From: Fimenecus sp051881355
Lineage (GTDB): Bacteria > Bacillota > Clostridia > Oscillospirales > Acutalibacteraceae
Length of the DNA stretch: 43,807 nucleotides
NCBI GenBank assembly: GCA_051881355.1
Contig: JBJEPS010000072.1
Location: 1-43,807 of the forward strand
Direction of reading: 5' to 3'
Shown here: one piece after another, positions 15,266-22,845 of the stretch
Layout of the letters: each line of letters starts with the position of its first letter
How positions within the stretch are numbered: the stretch's first letter is position 1
The notes under the pieces: generated by a model
Told to the model about the DNA's origin: nothing
Seen by the model: the letters and a program-made list of their open reading frames with translations, nothing else
The model's database searches: none
Made by a program: the position numbers and the translations under genes

Positions 15266-16555
15266 TTGCCCGTACGCCTTTACAAGCATTTTATAATGCT
15301 TGCCCTTTTCCTCAAAGTTTTTATAGACATTATAGCTCGATGCCGCGGGGGAAAGCAGACAGATTTTGCCCGCGGCGGTATATCGGTAAGCAAGGCGCAC
15401 CGCTTCGTCCAAATCGGCGGCGGCAATGCAGTTTTGCGTAGCGCCCGCCGCCTTTAATGCGTCCACAATCGCGTGTCCCGTTTCGGGCGTGCCGAGGATA
15501 TTGCGTATCGAGCTGTTTTTCAGGTCTTCCACAAAGCCGCTGTAATCAAGCCCGCGGTCTTTGCCGCCGATAATGAGCGTATCCACGGTTTTAAGCGCCT
15601 CTACCGCACACAGCACGGCGTGCGGAATGGTGGCGATGCAGTCATTGTAAAAGGTTATGCCATGAAAAGTGCCGACCTGTTCCATGCGGTGTGCAATGCC
15701 TTGGAATTCACGTACGGCGGTTTCACAGTCCGCGTCCGTCGCGCCGAAGCGCTTTGCAGCAGCGCGGGCAAACAGAATATCCTGATAATTGTGCACACCT
15801 GCCAAATGCTCGTTTTCGACGGCAAACGGCAATGGCGCATCGGCGCAAATGCCGATTTTTTCAGACGGCACGGCAGACAAATCCACAAATTTTGCGAGCC
15901 CCTGCGTGCCGTTATACAAAAACAAATCGCCGCTCTTTTGATACAGGGCGATATGCGATTTTGCCTGCACATACCCCGAAAAACCGCCTTTGTAATGCTC
16001 CAAATGCTCTTCGTATAAATTGGTGAGCACCGCCACCTCGGGCGAACAATGTGTAAACTCCAACTGGTGTGAAGACATTTCGATGACGGCAACCGTGTCG
16101 GGCGTTAAACCGTCGAGCGCCTCAAATACGGGCACACCGATATTGCCGATGAGGCGACAATCTTTCCCTGCGGCTTTCAGCATTTGATAAGTCAGCGTAG
16201 AGGTTGTCGTTTTCCCTTTGGAGCCCGTAATTCCGATTTTATGACAATTTGCAAAGCGCAAAAACAAATCCACCTGACAGGTGACCTCGGTGTATTCGCC
16301 GACTTCGACCTCTTTAAACGAAATGCCCGGGCTTTTCATCACCAAGGAAAATTCGTTGATATGCTGTAAATAGTCGTCCCCGCAAAGGCACGCGGTAAAT
16401 GCGTCGGGCGGAGCGATTTCGTTTTTGTCAGCAATCGTTAAAGGCATTTCGGGAAAATAGGTTCGGATATACCGAAAAGTAGACTGCCCCTCGCGCCCGA
16501 AGCCGACCAACAACACGGATTTGTCACGGAAATATTCAGCAATCGGCGGATACAT
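15260..16555 (-). CDS. murD: UDP-N-acetylmuramoylalanine-glutamate ligase (MurD-type)
   Basis: An ATP-dependent Mur ligase that adds glutamate to UDP-MurNAc-L-Ala in the cytoplasm. The 431-residue protein has the N-terminal nucleotide-binding fold (VLLVGFGREGQST), the P-loop GITGSKGKTTTSTLTY, the central motifs IEMSSHQLEF and TNLYEEHLEHY, QGIAHRMEQVG, NDCIATIPHAV, GGKDRGLDYSG, and the C-terminal LLSPAASSYNVYKNFEEKG. The family usually takes D-Glu. Here the gene starts inside the end of a murL-like gene (20-base overlap), the arrangement expected of MurD2, which takes L-Glu and hands the product to the epimerase MurL. Which isomer is used cannot be read from sequence. Confidence 0.9.
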   Translation of the reverse strand: MYPPIAEYFRDKSVLLVGFGREGQSTFRYIRTYFPEMPLTIADKNEIAPPDAFTACLCGDDYLQHINEFSLVMKSPGISFKEVEVGEYTEVTCQVDLFLRFANCHKIGITGSKGKTTTSTLTYQMLKAAGKDCRLIGNIGVPVFEALDGLTPDTVAVIEMSSHQLEFTHCSPEVAVLTNLYEEHLEHYKGGFSGYVQAKSHIALYQKSGDLFLYNGTQGLAKFVDLSAVPSEKIGICADAPLPFAVENEHLAGVHNYQDILFARAAAKRFGATDADCETAVREFQGIAHRMEQVGTFHGITFYNDCIATIPHAVLCAVEALKTVDTLIIGGKDRGLDYSGFVEDLKNSSIRNILGTPETGHAIVDALKAAGATQNCIAAADLDEAVRLAYRYTAAGKICLLSPAASSYNVYKNFEEKGKHYKMLVKAYGQS

Positions 16556-17915
16556 ACTCGTACATCTCCTTCACGGCTTCAAAAAATTCGTCGGGCACAT
16601 TGTTTTTGGGGTTGTATTCGAGCAACAGATTTTCACCCGTATATGTTCCTGCTGTCTCGGCAAAATGCTGTAACAAAACGGGAAGTTCTTTGCCCTCTGC
16701 ACGGAATTTTTCCGCGGTTTTATGCAATGCAAACACAATCTCCGACACCGTGCCGACACATTCAAAGGGTTTCACTTCGGAAAAGCCACACAACCCGTCA
16801 AAATCCGCAAGCAAGTCACCATCGTTGAGCATATCCGCACCGAATAGCTCGCAAAGGCGGTCATACGGAAGAAACGGTGACAAAATCGAAAAGACAAACA
16901 GACATTTTGCACATTTGCCGCACCAAACATTTTGCTTACTGCCGCGGTTGCAACTGCGGAAAGTCTCGTGATACTGTGGGTAATCGGCAAACTGCTTAGC
17001 AATCTGCAATTCCGAAAACGGGCGCAACAAACTGAAATAGCGAATGTCGGGCACCAAATTGCGCTCGGCGTATTTCGCAAAATCACATTCAAACGCGTAG
17101 GATTTGGAATATTGGTGGTTGACCTCTGTCCCCGCGATATTCGACTCGTTTGCGCTCGACTCATTCGACAGTATAATATCCCGCGCGCCGACAAGGTAGG
17201 CGCAGTAGAATGACAAGAACGCCACAATTGCCGAAAACGGCGTGTGTCCGTTCAAAAAGCCCTCTTGATTTAAGCGTAGTAAATTTTTATCTATCGTGCG
17301 GTAGGTGCGCACAATCGCGCTGTCCGTATACCCTGCCGCGTGCACGGTATCGGTGCGTGCAGGCTGGTCATTGACGGTAAAAAATAAATTTTTGTCTTTT
17401 TCTCTTTGCAACAGCTGCGCAGTCACGCAGCTGTCCTTGCCGCCGCCGACGGGAATAATGTGTATCCCGCTTTGGTTATAATCCCCCAAGGGGCGCGCCT
17501 CGGCTTCTTTTTCACAGACAATTTCCATAAAATCGTCTTTGTCCGCTTCAATGCCGTTGATGTAGAAAAATTCCGAAAGTCCGCGGAAATACAGCCGCTT
17601 CCAAAAGCGTTTATCCCATTCGGACAAGTATCCGCACTGCACCCGGACGGTTTTCGGGCACGCCGCTTTCCAATAGCTGACGAGTTCAACCATACCGAGC
17701 GCAAACACAGCAGCCTGCGCGTCGGGGGAAGCAGGGTCATTTAGGATTTGCAAATTTTCCGTCTCGATTTCGGTGGTCGGCGCAAAGCTGCACAGTCCTT
17801 CAATCGAAAATTGGAACGTCAGTCTTACGCGCGTGCCGAGTTTTTCAATTTCGTAGCGTTCATACGTAAAAGTCGGGTATGCTTTTCGCAGTTCTGCAAA
17901 GGTCTTTTCCGCCAT
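16536..17915 (-). CDS. murL: MurL-like UDP-MurNAc-L-Ala-L-Glu epimerase
   Basis: The 459-residue protein is probably MurL, which converts UDP-MurNAc-L-Ala-L-Glu into the D-Glu form using ATP, as shown for a Xanthomonas enzyme. Seen directly: a PP-loop ATP site PVGGGKDSC (155-163), the stretch LSNESSANESNIAGTEVNHQ (249-268) followed by YSKSYAFE, and a Cys cluster SCN...WCGKCAKC (Cys322, Cys332, Cys335, Cys338) that may bind zinc. The overlap with murD supports a peptidoglycan role. I chose ATG at 17915 because GGAGG lies six bases upstream; the frame is open 49 codons further but with no ribosome site. Alternative: another PP-loop amidating or thiolating enzyme. Confidence 0.72.
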   Translation of the reverse strand: MAEKTFAELRKAYPTFTYERYEIEKLGTRVRLTFQFSIEGLCSFAPTTEIETENLQILNDPASPDAQAAVFALGMVELVSYWKAACPKTVRVQCGYLSEWDKRFWKRLYFRGLSEFFYINGIEADKDDFMEIVCEKEAEARPLGDYNQSGIHIIPVGGGKDSCVTAQLLQREKDKNLFFTVNDQPARTDTVHAAGYTDSAIVRTYRTIDKNLLRLNQEGFLNGHTPFSAIVAFLSFYCAYLVGARDIILSNESSANESNIAGTEVNHQYSKSYAFECDFAKYAERNLVPDIRYFSLLRPFSELQIAKQFADYPQYHETFRSCNRGSKQNVWCGKCAKCLFVFSILSPFLPYDRLCELFGADMLNDGDLLADFDGLCGFSEVKPFECVGTVSEIVFALHKTAEKFRAEGKELPVLLQHFAETAGTYTGENLLLEYNPKNNVPDEFFEAVKEMYEYVSADC

Positions 17916-17951
17916 AAAATCCTCCAGCGCATCAAAATCAATCAATAGTAT

Positions 17952-17980
17952 ATTATACGATTTACCCCGCAAAAAAGCAA
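17952..17980 (-). promoter_or_regulatory. Promoter of murL-murD
   Basis: TTGCTT (17975-17980), 17-base spacer, perfect TATAAT (17952-17957) on the minus strand. Confidence 0.75.
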
Positions 17981-18057
17981 GGTATGGCATAAAAATATGC
18001 ACATAAAGGACAGCAAAATCAAGATTTGTTGTTTTTCGCGATGGCTTTTTAACAAAA

Positions 18058-18088
18058 TTCACAAAAAGTTAATATACATCTGTATAAT
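18058..18088 (+). promoter_or_regulatory. Probable promoter of the two-component genes
   Basis: A perfect TATAAT at 18083-18088 lies 26 bases before the regulator start. The best -35 is TTCACA (18058-18063) with a long 19-base spacer. AT-rich repeats (TTAACAAAATTCACAAAAAG) here could be an activator or autoregulation site; this is speculative. Confidence 0.5.
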
Positions 18089-18114
18089 GGGTAACAGAAA
18101 GCGAGGAACGGCGT

Positions 18115-18792
18115 ATGTTTGACATTTTGGTCGCGGAGGACGACTTCAAACTCAATCGGATATACTGCTCGGCATTGCAGGACGCCGATTTTCATACCTT
18201 TGCCGCATACAACGGCGAAGAGGCTATGGAGCTGATTGCCGAACATCCGATGGATTTGGTCATTTCGGATATTATGATGCCCGGTATCGACGGCTATACG
18301 CTCACAAAATATTTGCGAAAAGAATTCCCCGAAATGCCGATTTTGATGATTTCCGCCAAAGAAGGGTACGAGAACAAGCGTGACGGCTTTTTGGCAGGCA
18401 TTGACGATTATATGGTCAAGCCTGTGGATTTAAACGAAATGCTGTTGCGCGTACAGGCGCTGTTGCGTCGTGCGAAAATCGTCACCGACCGAAAACTCAC
18501 CGTCGGCAACACGGTGTTACTGTATGATTCGTATGCCGCCGAATTTGACGGAAAAACCGTAGAAATACCGCAAAAAGAGTTTTTGGTCCTATATAAGCTC
18601 ATGTCCTACCCCAACCGTACCTTTACGCGGCGGCAGTTGATGGACGAATTTTGGGGCTGGGAAAGCGACTCGGAGGAACGCACGGTTGATGTGCACATTA
18701 ACCGCTTGCGCGAACGGCTGCACGATTGCCGCGATTTGCGGATTGACACGGTGCGCGGTCTCGGGTACAGAGGGGTAAAGTTATGCGACTGA
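18115..18792 (+). CDS. OmpR/PhoB-family response regulator
   Basis: A DNA-binding response regulator. The receiver domain (1-120) has the acidic pair Asp9-Asp10, phospho-acceptor Asp52 (LVISDIMMPGIDG), Ser80 (the conserved Thr/Ser) and Lys102 (VKPVD). The C-terminal winged helix (about 125-225) has RTFTRRQLMDEFWGW, ERTVDVHINRLRERL and the final RGLGYRGVKL. The 225-residue length is normal. ATG at 18115 has GCGAGGA upstream. It overlaps the kinase gene by ten bases. The regulated genes are unknown. Confidence 0.95.
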   Translation: MFDILVAEDDFKLNRIYCSALQDADFHTFAAYNGEEAMELIAEHPMDLVISDIMMPGIDGYTLTKYLRKEFPEMPILMISAKEGYENKRDGFLAGIDDYMVKPVDLNEMLLRVQALLRRAKIVTDRKLTVGNTVLLYDSYAAEFDGKTVEIPQKEFLVLYKLMSYPNRTFTRRQLMDEFWGWESDSEERTVDVHINRLRERLHDCRDLRIDTVRGLGYRGVKLCD

Positions 18793-19823
18793 ACAAAATC
18801 AACCGTGCCTTTCGCCGCACGGCGTTTTTGGTTTTCTTTGTGCTATGCATGCTGGTGTTGCTGTTCTTGTTTTTAATTTTCTTATTGATGCGCACCAGCG
18901 TATTTAACATTGAAATTATCAGCGAAAACACCGCGCTGATTGTCATTTGCGTCATTCTGTTTTTGCTGATTGTCAGCCAAGGCGTTGCCGTGTTTTGGAG
19001 CCACCGTATTACAACGCCGGTTAAATCCATTTCCACTGCAATTGATGAAGTTGCCAAAGGCAATTTCGATGTGCAAATTGACACCGCAAAATTCCACGAT
19101 GAAATCCGCGACCTCGGCGATAACCTGAACAAAATGATTTTGGAATTGAAAAGCATCGAGGTAATGCGTTCGGATTTCGTTTCCAATGTTTCGCATGAAT
19201 TCCGCGCGCCGCTTTCTGCCATTCAGGGCTATGTAACTTTGCTGTCTAACCCTTCGCTGTCCGACGAACAGCGCCGAGAGTATTTCACCCTGCTTTCCGA
19301 ATCCACCCGTGACCTTTCGGGGCTTGTGGACAGCGTGTTAAAGCTCTCGCGGTTGGAATCGCAAAATATTGCGCCCAAATCCGCACCGTTCCGTTTGGAT
19401 GAGCAGCTTCGGCGTGTCGTTTTATTGTTTGAATCGCAGTGGGCGCAAAAAGAGCTCGACTTGGAACTGGATTTACCCGAATGTACCTATACCGGCAATG
19501 CGGAGCTGTTGCACCAAATTTGGACAAATCTATTCGGCAACGCGGTCAAATACACCCCGCCGCACGGCAAAATCGGCGTGCGGCTGTGCCCGGAAAGCGA
19601 CGGACGTGTTTGTGTGCAAATTTCCGATACGGGTATCGGCATGAGCGACGAGGTAAAATCCCATATTTTTGAAAAATTCTATCAAGGGGATTCCTCGCAC
19701 CGCGCCGTCGGCAACGGGCTGGGGCTGGCTTTAGTGCAAACCGCCTGCCAACTGACCGGCAGTACCGTCTCGGTGGAAAGCACCGAGGGCGTCGGCAGTA
19801 CCTTTACCGTGCATCTGCCGTAA
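18783..19823 (+). CDS. Sensor histidine kinase, short-loop (intramembrane-sensing type)
   Basis: The partner kinase of the regulator upstream. Two membrane spans (about 13-36 and 51-72) are separated by only some 14 residues, too few for an extracellular sensor domain. Then HAMP (about 73-125, TTPVKSISTAIDEVAKGNF), the phospho-acceptor region with His138 (FVSNVSHEFRAPLSAIQGY), and the HATPase domain with the N box (IWTNLFGNAVKYTP), G1 (ISDTGIGMSD), F box (IFEKFYQGD) and G2 (GNGLGLALV). Short-loop kinases in Bacillota often sense cell-envelope stress through a membrane partner; no ABC partner is adjacent here. Confidence 0.94.
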   Translation: MRLNKINRAFRRTAFLVFFVLCMLVLLFLFLIFLLMRTSVFNIEIISENTALIVICVILFLLIVSQGVAVFWSHRITTPVKSISTAIDEVAKGNFDVQIDTAKFHDEIRDLGDNLNKMILELKSIEVMRSDFVSNVSHEFRAPLSAIQGYVTLLSNPSLSDEQRREYFTLLSESTRDLSGLVDSVLKLSRLESQNIAPKSAPFRLDEQLRRVVLLFESQWAQKELDLELDLPECTYTGNAELLHQIWTNLFGNAVKYTPPHGKIGVRLCPESDGRVCVQISDTGIGMSDEVKSHIFEKFYQGDSSHRAVGNGLGLALVQTACQLTGSTVSVESTEGVGSTFTVHLP

Positions 19824-19835
19824 AATCCACATATG

Positions 19836-19876
19836 AACAGCAGGGATTTCCTTTTCGGGAAATCCCTGCTGTTTTT
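19836..19876 (+). terminator. Rho-independent terminator after the kinase gene
   Basis: A 16-bp perfect stem (19836-19851 with 19858-19873, arm AACAGCAGGGATTTCC) with a short loop and a TTTTT tail, 13 bases after the stop. Confidence 0.93.
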
Positions 19877-20257
19877 CGTTCCAATACGGGCAGTTTTCCC
19901 AAATGATATGTACTGCCTTTGTGATTTTGTCCGTAAAGCACTACGATTTTCATTGTACTCTCCATAAATTAAAATTTATATTTATATTTGTACGGTAGGT
20001 GGGGGCAAATTCTCCGAATGCAGGCACCCTTTTGTCTGCTTCGCAGACATTTCCCCTATCAGGGGAATCGCATCGCCCCCCTATACGATGCCGTTTCCAT
20101 TCGAGAGAACTTATAAAGATAACCTACAAAATAAATACACGATTTGCCGTCGTGCAGTCGCGTCTTGCGGAACAACACTAAGGTTGTTCCCTACGCGGTT
20201 TGTAGAGGCGAACTACATTTGCGGTTTTTCAAAATGTATTGCACCATAAAACAACAC
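19877..20257. repeat. Intergenic region with palindromic repeat fragments
   Basis: No gene visible. At 20025-20090 stand TTGTCTGC-TTC-GCAGACA and CCCCTAT-CAGGGG style arms within a C-rich stretch, like the repeats at 4070-4190. At 20177-20205 a GGTTGTTCCCTACGCGG piece resembles other short repeats ending in CCCTACG (43726-43736). These look like parts of dispersed elements, not coding sequence. Confidence 0.55.
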
Positions 20258-20296
20258 CCGTTTCCATTACAAATTTGTAATGAAAACGGGTGCGAA
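20254..20296 (-). terminator. Terminator of the long minus-strand operon
   Basis: On the minus strand, CACCCGTTTTCATTACAAA pairs with TTTGTAATGGAAACGGGTG (20258-20294, one mismatch), followed by TTGTTTTATG. It starts about 25 bases after the TPM gene stop. Confidence 0.8.
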
Positions 20297-20320
20297 AAAA
20301 TTTGCTTGCTTATGTATACC

Positions 20321-21139
20321 TTAAAATCCTCTTGACGAGCCGCCGCCCCCAAATGAACCGCCGCCGCCCGAAAAACCGCCGCCACCGGAAAAGCCCCCCG
20401 AAGAATGGGACGAGCCGCCCGAAAAGCCGCCGCCCACAGGTCCGCCGTAAAATGTGCCGCCGTGGAAACCGCCATTGCCGCGCCCCGACGAGCCGCCTTT
20501 GCGCGACATGCTGATGGCAATTAAAATCACAATGACAATCAACGCACCGATTAGACTGATGGCGCCGAAAAATTCCGCTTCGTCTTCTTTGCTTTCATAA
20601 TCGTCCTCTGCCATCGGTACATAGTCCGACGGCGTTTGTCCGTATTCGGTATAGACCTCGTTTACAAGGACCTTATACGCTTCCAGAAGTCCTTTGGAAA
20701 AATCGTTGTCTTTTAAATACGGTATAGCGTAGGTATCCAAAATCCGACCGGTTTTGCCGTCGGGCAAACAGCCTTCCAAGCCTTTGCCGACCTCAATACG
20801 CACCTGTCGGTCGCCTGTGGACAGCAAAAGCAAAACGCCGGAATCCGCCGTTTCTTCCCCAATGCCCCATTCGTTTGCCAAATCGTAGCCGTAGTCCTCA
20901 ATCGCTTCGCCGTTTAAGGTCGAAACTGTCACCACGACCACTTGCGCGCCTGTCGCACGGTAAAGCGTCTCGCCGAGGCTTTGCATTTCTGCGGCGTCCT
21001 CGGCAGAAATACAATTTGCAAAATCATTGACAAAAAATGCGTCGGTCGGCGAAGGCAGTTTCGTCTTTGCCGCCGCGGGCAAGAGGCAGGTGCACAGCAA
21101 AAGACAGGTAATAAAGACTGCAAATATCCGTTTTCGCAT
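20321..21139 (-). CDS. TPM-domain membrane protein with Gly/Ser-rich tail (YgcG-like)
   Basis: The 272-residue protein has a signal peptide (about 1-24, AVFITCLLLCTCLLPAAA), an extracytoplasmic TPM domain (about 33-165: VNDFANCISAEDAAEM, TGAQVVVVTVSTLNGEAIED, YGYDLANEWGIGE, GVLLLLSTGDRQVRIEVGKG, LEGCLPDGKTGRILD), one membrane span (about 193-210) and a tail of repeated GGG/FSGGG units ending SSRGF. TPM proteins are often paired with LemA, as here (lemA ends 27 bases upstream). Functions proposed for the family include a phosphatase and photosystem repair; the bacterial role is not settled. Confidence 0.9.
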   Translation of the reverse strand: MRKRIFAVFITCLLLCTCLLPAAAKTKLPSPTDAFFVNDFANCISAEDAAEMQSLGETLYRATGAQVVVVTVSTLNGEAIEDYGYDLANEWGIGEETADSGVLLLLSTGDRQVRIEVGKGLEGCLPDGKTGRILDTYAIPYLKDNDFSKGLLEAYKVLVNEVYTEYGQTPSDYVPMAEDDYESKEDEAEFFGAISLIGALIVIVILIAISMSRKGGSSGRGNGGFHGGTFYGGPVGGGFSGGSSHSSGGFSGGGGFSGGGGSFGGGGSSRGF

Positions 21140-21166
21140 ATGTCTTTTCTCCCCAAAGCGGCACTG

Positions 21167-21742
21167 TTACGCGCCGAAATCCACACTCGGCACGGTTTGC
21201 GATTCTTCACTCGCCTCGAAATACTCAACCGATTCAAAATTGAACATACCCGCAATCAACGAAGTCGGGAATTTTTTGATTTCGGTATTGTATTTTCTTG
21301 CTTCCTCGTTATATTCCTGCCGCGCCTTTGCAATGCGATTTTCGCTGCCCGCCAATTCGTCCTGCAAGTTGATAAACTGCGTGTCCGCCTTTAATTCGGG
21401 GTAGTTTTCGACCACCACAAGCAAGCGGGAAATGGCGGAATCCAACGCATCGTTTGCCGCGTTCATTTCGCCGACGGTTTGCGCGCCCGCAAGCGCCGCA
21501 CGCGCATCGGCAAGCGCGGTATATACCTCTTCCTCGTGTGCAGCGTAGCCTTTCACGGTGCTGACGAGGTTCGGAATCAAATCCGCACGGCGTTGCAGAT
21601 AGGTTTCCACCGTAGACTGTGCGGTCAAGACTTCTTCGCGCGCTTCGACCAGCTCATTATAGGTCGAAATCCCACCGCCGACCAACGCAATCACAAGAAT
21701 CAAAACAACGGCTAAAATAATCAAACCGGTTTTCTTTTTCAT
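21167..21742 (-). CDS. lemA: LemA family protein
   Basis: A membrane-anchored helical-bundle protein of unknown role. The 191-residue product has one N-terminal span (about 5-27), then the family pattern YNELVEAREEVLTAQSTVET, QRRADLIPNLVSTVKGYA, ENYPELKADTQFINLQDELA, ENRIAKARQEYNEEARKYN and FPTSLIAGMF. Length is normal. The ATG at 21742 has AAAGGAG eight to nine bases upstream; an in-frame TTG six codons earlier overlaps the ribosome site and is rejected. It sits between galE and the TPM gene in one operon. Confidence 0.93.
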   Translation of the reverse strand: MKKKTGLIILAVVLILVIALVGGGISTYNELVEAREEVLTAQSTVETYLQRRADLIPNLVSTVKGYAAHEEEVYTALADARAALAGAQTVGEMNAANDALDSAISRLLVVVENYPELKADTQFINLQDELAGSENRIAKARQEYNEEARKYNTEIKKFPTSLIAGMFNFESVEYFEASEESQTVPSVDFGA

Positions 21743-21784
21743 AGTATATACTCCTTTCAAAGTCGAAAAGGGGCTTCTGTTTTT

Positions 21785-22801
21785 TTATTCAAATCCGTTG
21801 GGATTTTGGCTTTGCCAGCGCCAGGAATCCTCACACATTTCGGCGAGACCGCGTTTTGCCTCCCAACCGAGCACTTCTTTTGCCTTTGCGGGGTCGGAAT
21901 AGCAGGTTGCGATGTCGCCCGGGCGGCGTGCCACGATTTTGTACGGCACTTTTTTGCCGCTCGCCTTTTCAAACGCCTTGACAATATCCAAAACGCTGTA
22001 TCCATGCCCTGTGCCGAGGTTGAATACCTGCACGCCTTTGTTGCCTTCTAAAATGTTATCGAGTGCCTTCACATGCCCTTCCGCAAGGTCTACAACATGA
22101 ATATAATCGCGCACACCTGTGCCGTCGGGTGTATCGTAATCGTCCCCGAACACCGAAAGCTCAGACAGCTTGCCGATAGCGACCTGTGTAATATAGGGCA
22201 TCAGATTATTCGGAATCCCATTCGGATTTTCACCGATTCTGCCGCTCTTGTGCGCCCCGATGGGATTGAAATAGCGAAGCAAGGTAACATTCCATTCGTT
22301 GTCGGATTTATAAATATCCTCCAAAATAATTTCAATCATATATTTGGTCGTACCGTAGGGATTGGTTGTACCGCCGGTTTTCATCGTTTCTTTTAAAGGA
22401 GAGACGTTGTTCATACCGTATACGGTTGCCGACGAACTGAACACAATATTTTTGCAGTTGTTATTCCGCATCACATCGCACAGCGTAAGCGTGCCGCCGA
22501 TGTTGTTGTCGTAATATTCAATCGGCTTGCGGCAGGACTCCCCGACCGCTTTAAGCCCCGCGAAATGAATGACCGCTTCGATTTTGTTTTCCTGAAAAAT
22601 TTTATCCATTCCCGCTTTGTCGCGGATATCGCACTCATAGAATTTGAGTGTCTTGCCGCACAACTCGTTGATGCGTGCCAGCGACTTGGGGCTGGAGTTA
22701 TAGTAATTATCAACGATAATCACCTCATACCCCGCCTGTGTTAAAGAAACACAAGTGTGCGAGCCGATAAATCCGGCGCCGCCCGTTACCAAAATTGCCA
22801 T
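21785..22801 (-). CDS. galE: UDP-glucose 4-epimerase
   Basis: Interconverts UDP-glucose and UDP-galactose for envelope polysaccharides or galactose use. The 338-residue protein has the NAD-binding GGAGFIGSH (7-15), SSSATVYG (122-129), the catalytic Tyr149 and Lys153 (NPYGTTKYMIE), RYFNPIGAH and DGTGVRDYIHVVDLAEGHV. Length is typical. I chose ATG at 22801 (MAILVTGG) because GGGAGG is about ten bases upstream; the ATG four codons earlier is too close to that site. No other galactose genes are nearby, so a cell-wall or capsule role is likely. Confidence 0.96.
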   Translation of the reverse strand: MAILVTGGAGFIGSHTCVSLTQAGYEVIIVDNYYNSSPKSLARINELCGKTLKFYECDIRDKAGMDKIFQENKIEAVIHFAGLKAVGESCRKPIEYYDNNIGGTLTLCDVMRNNNCKNIVFSSSATVYGMNNVSPLKETMKTGGTTNPYGTTKYMIEIILEDIYKSDNEWNVTLLRYFNPIGAHKSGRIGENPNGIPNNLMPYITQVAIGKLSELSVFGDDYDTPDGTGVRDYIHVVDLAEGHVKALDNILEGNKGVQVFNLGTGHGYSVLDIVKAFEKASGKKVPYKIVARRPGDIATCYSDPAKAKEVLGWEAKRGLAEMCEDSWRWQSQNPNGFE

Positions 22802-22845
22802 TATACTCATTCCTCCCAGAGAAAATAAATTACGCTGTCCTGTTG

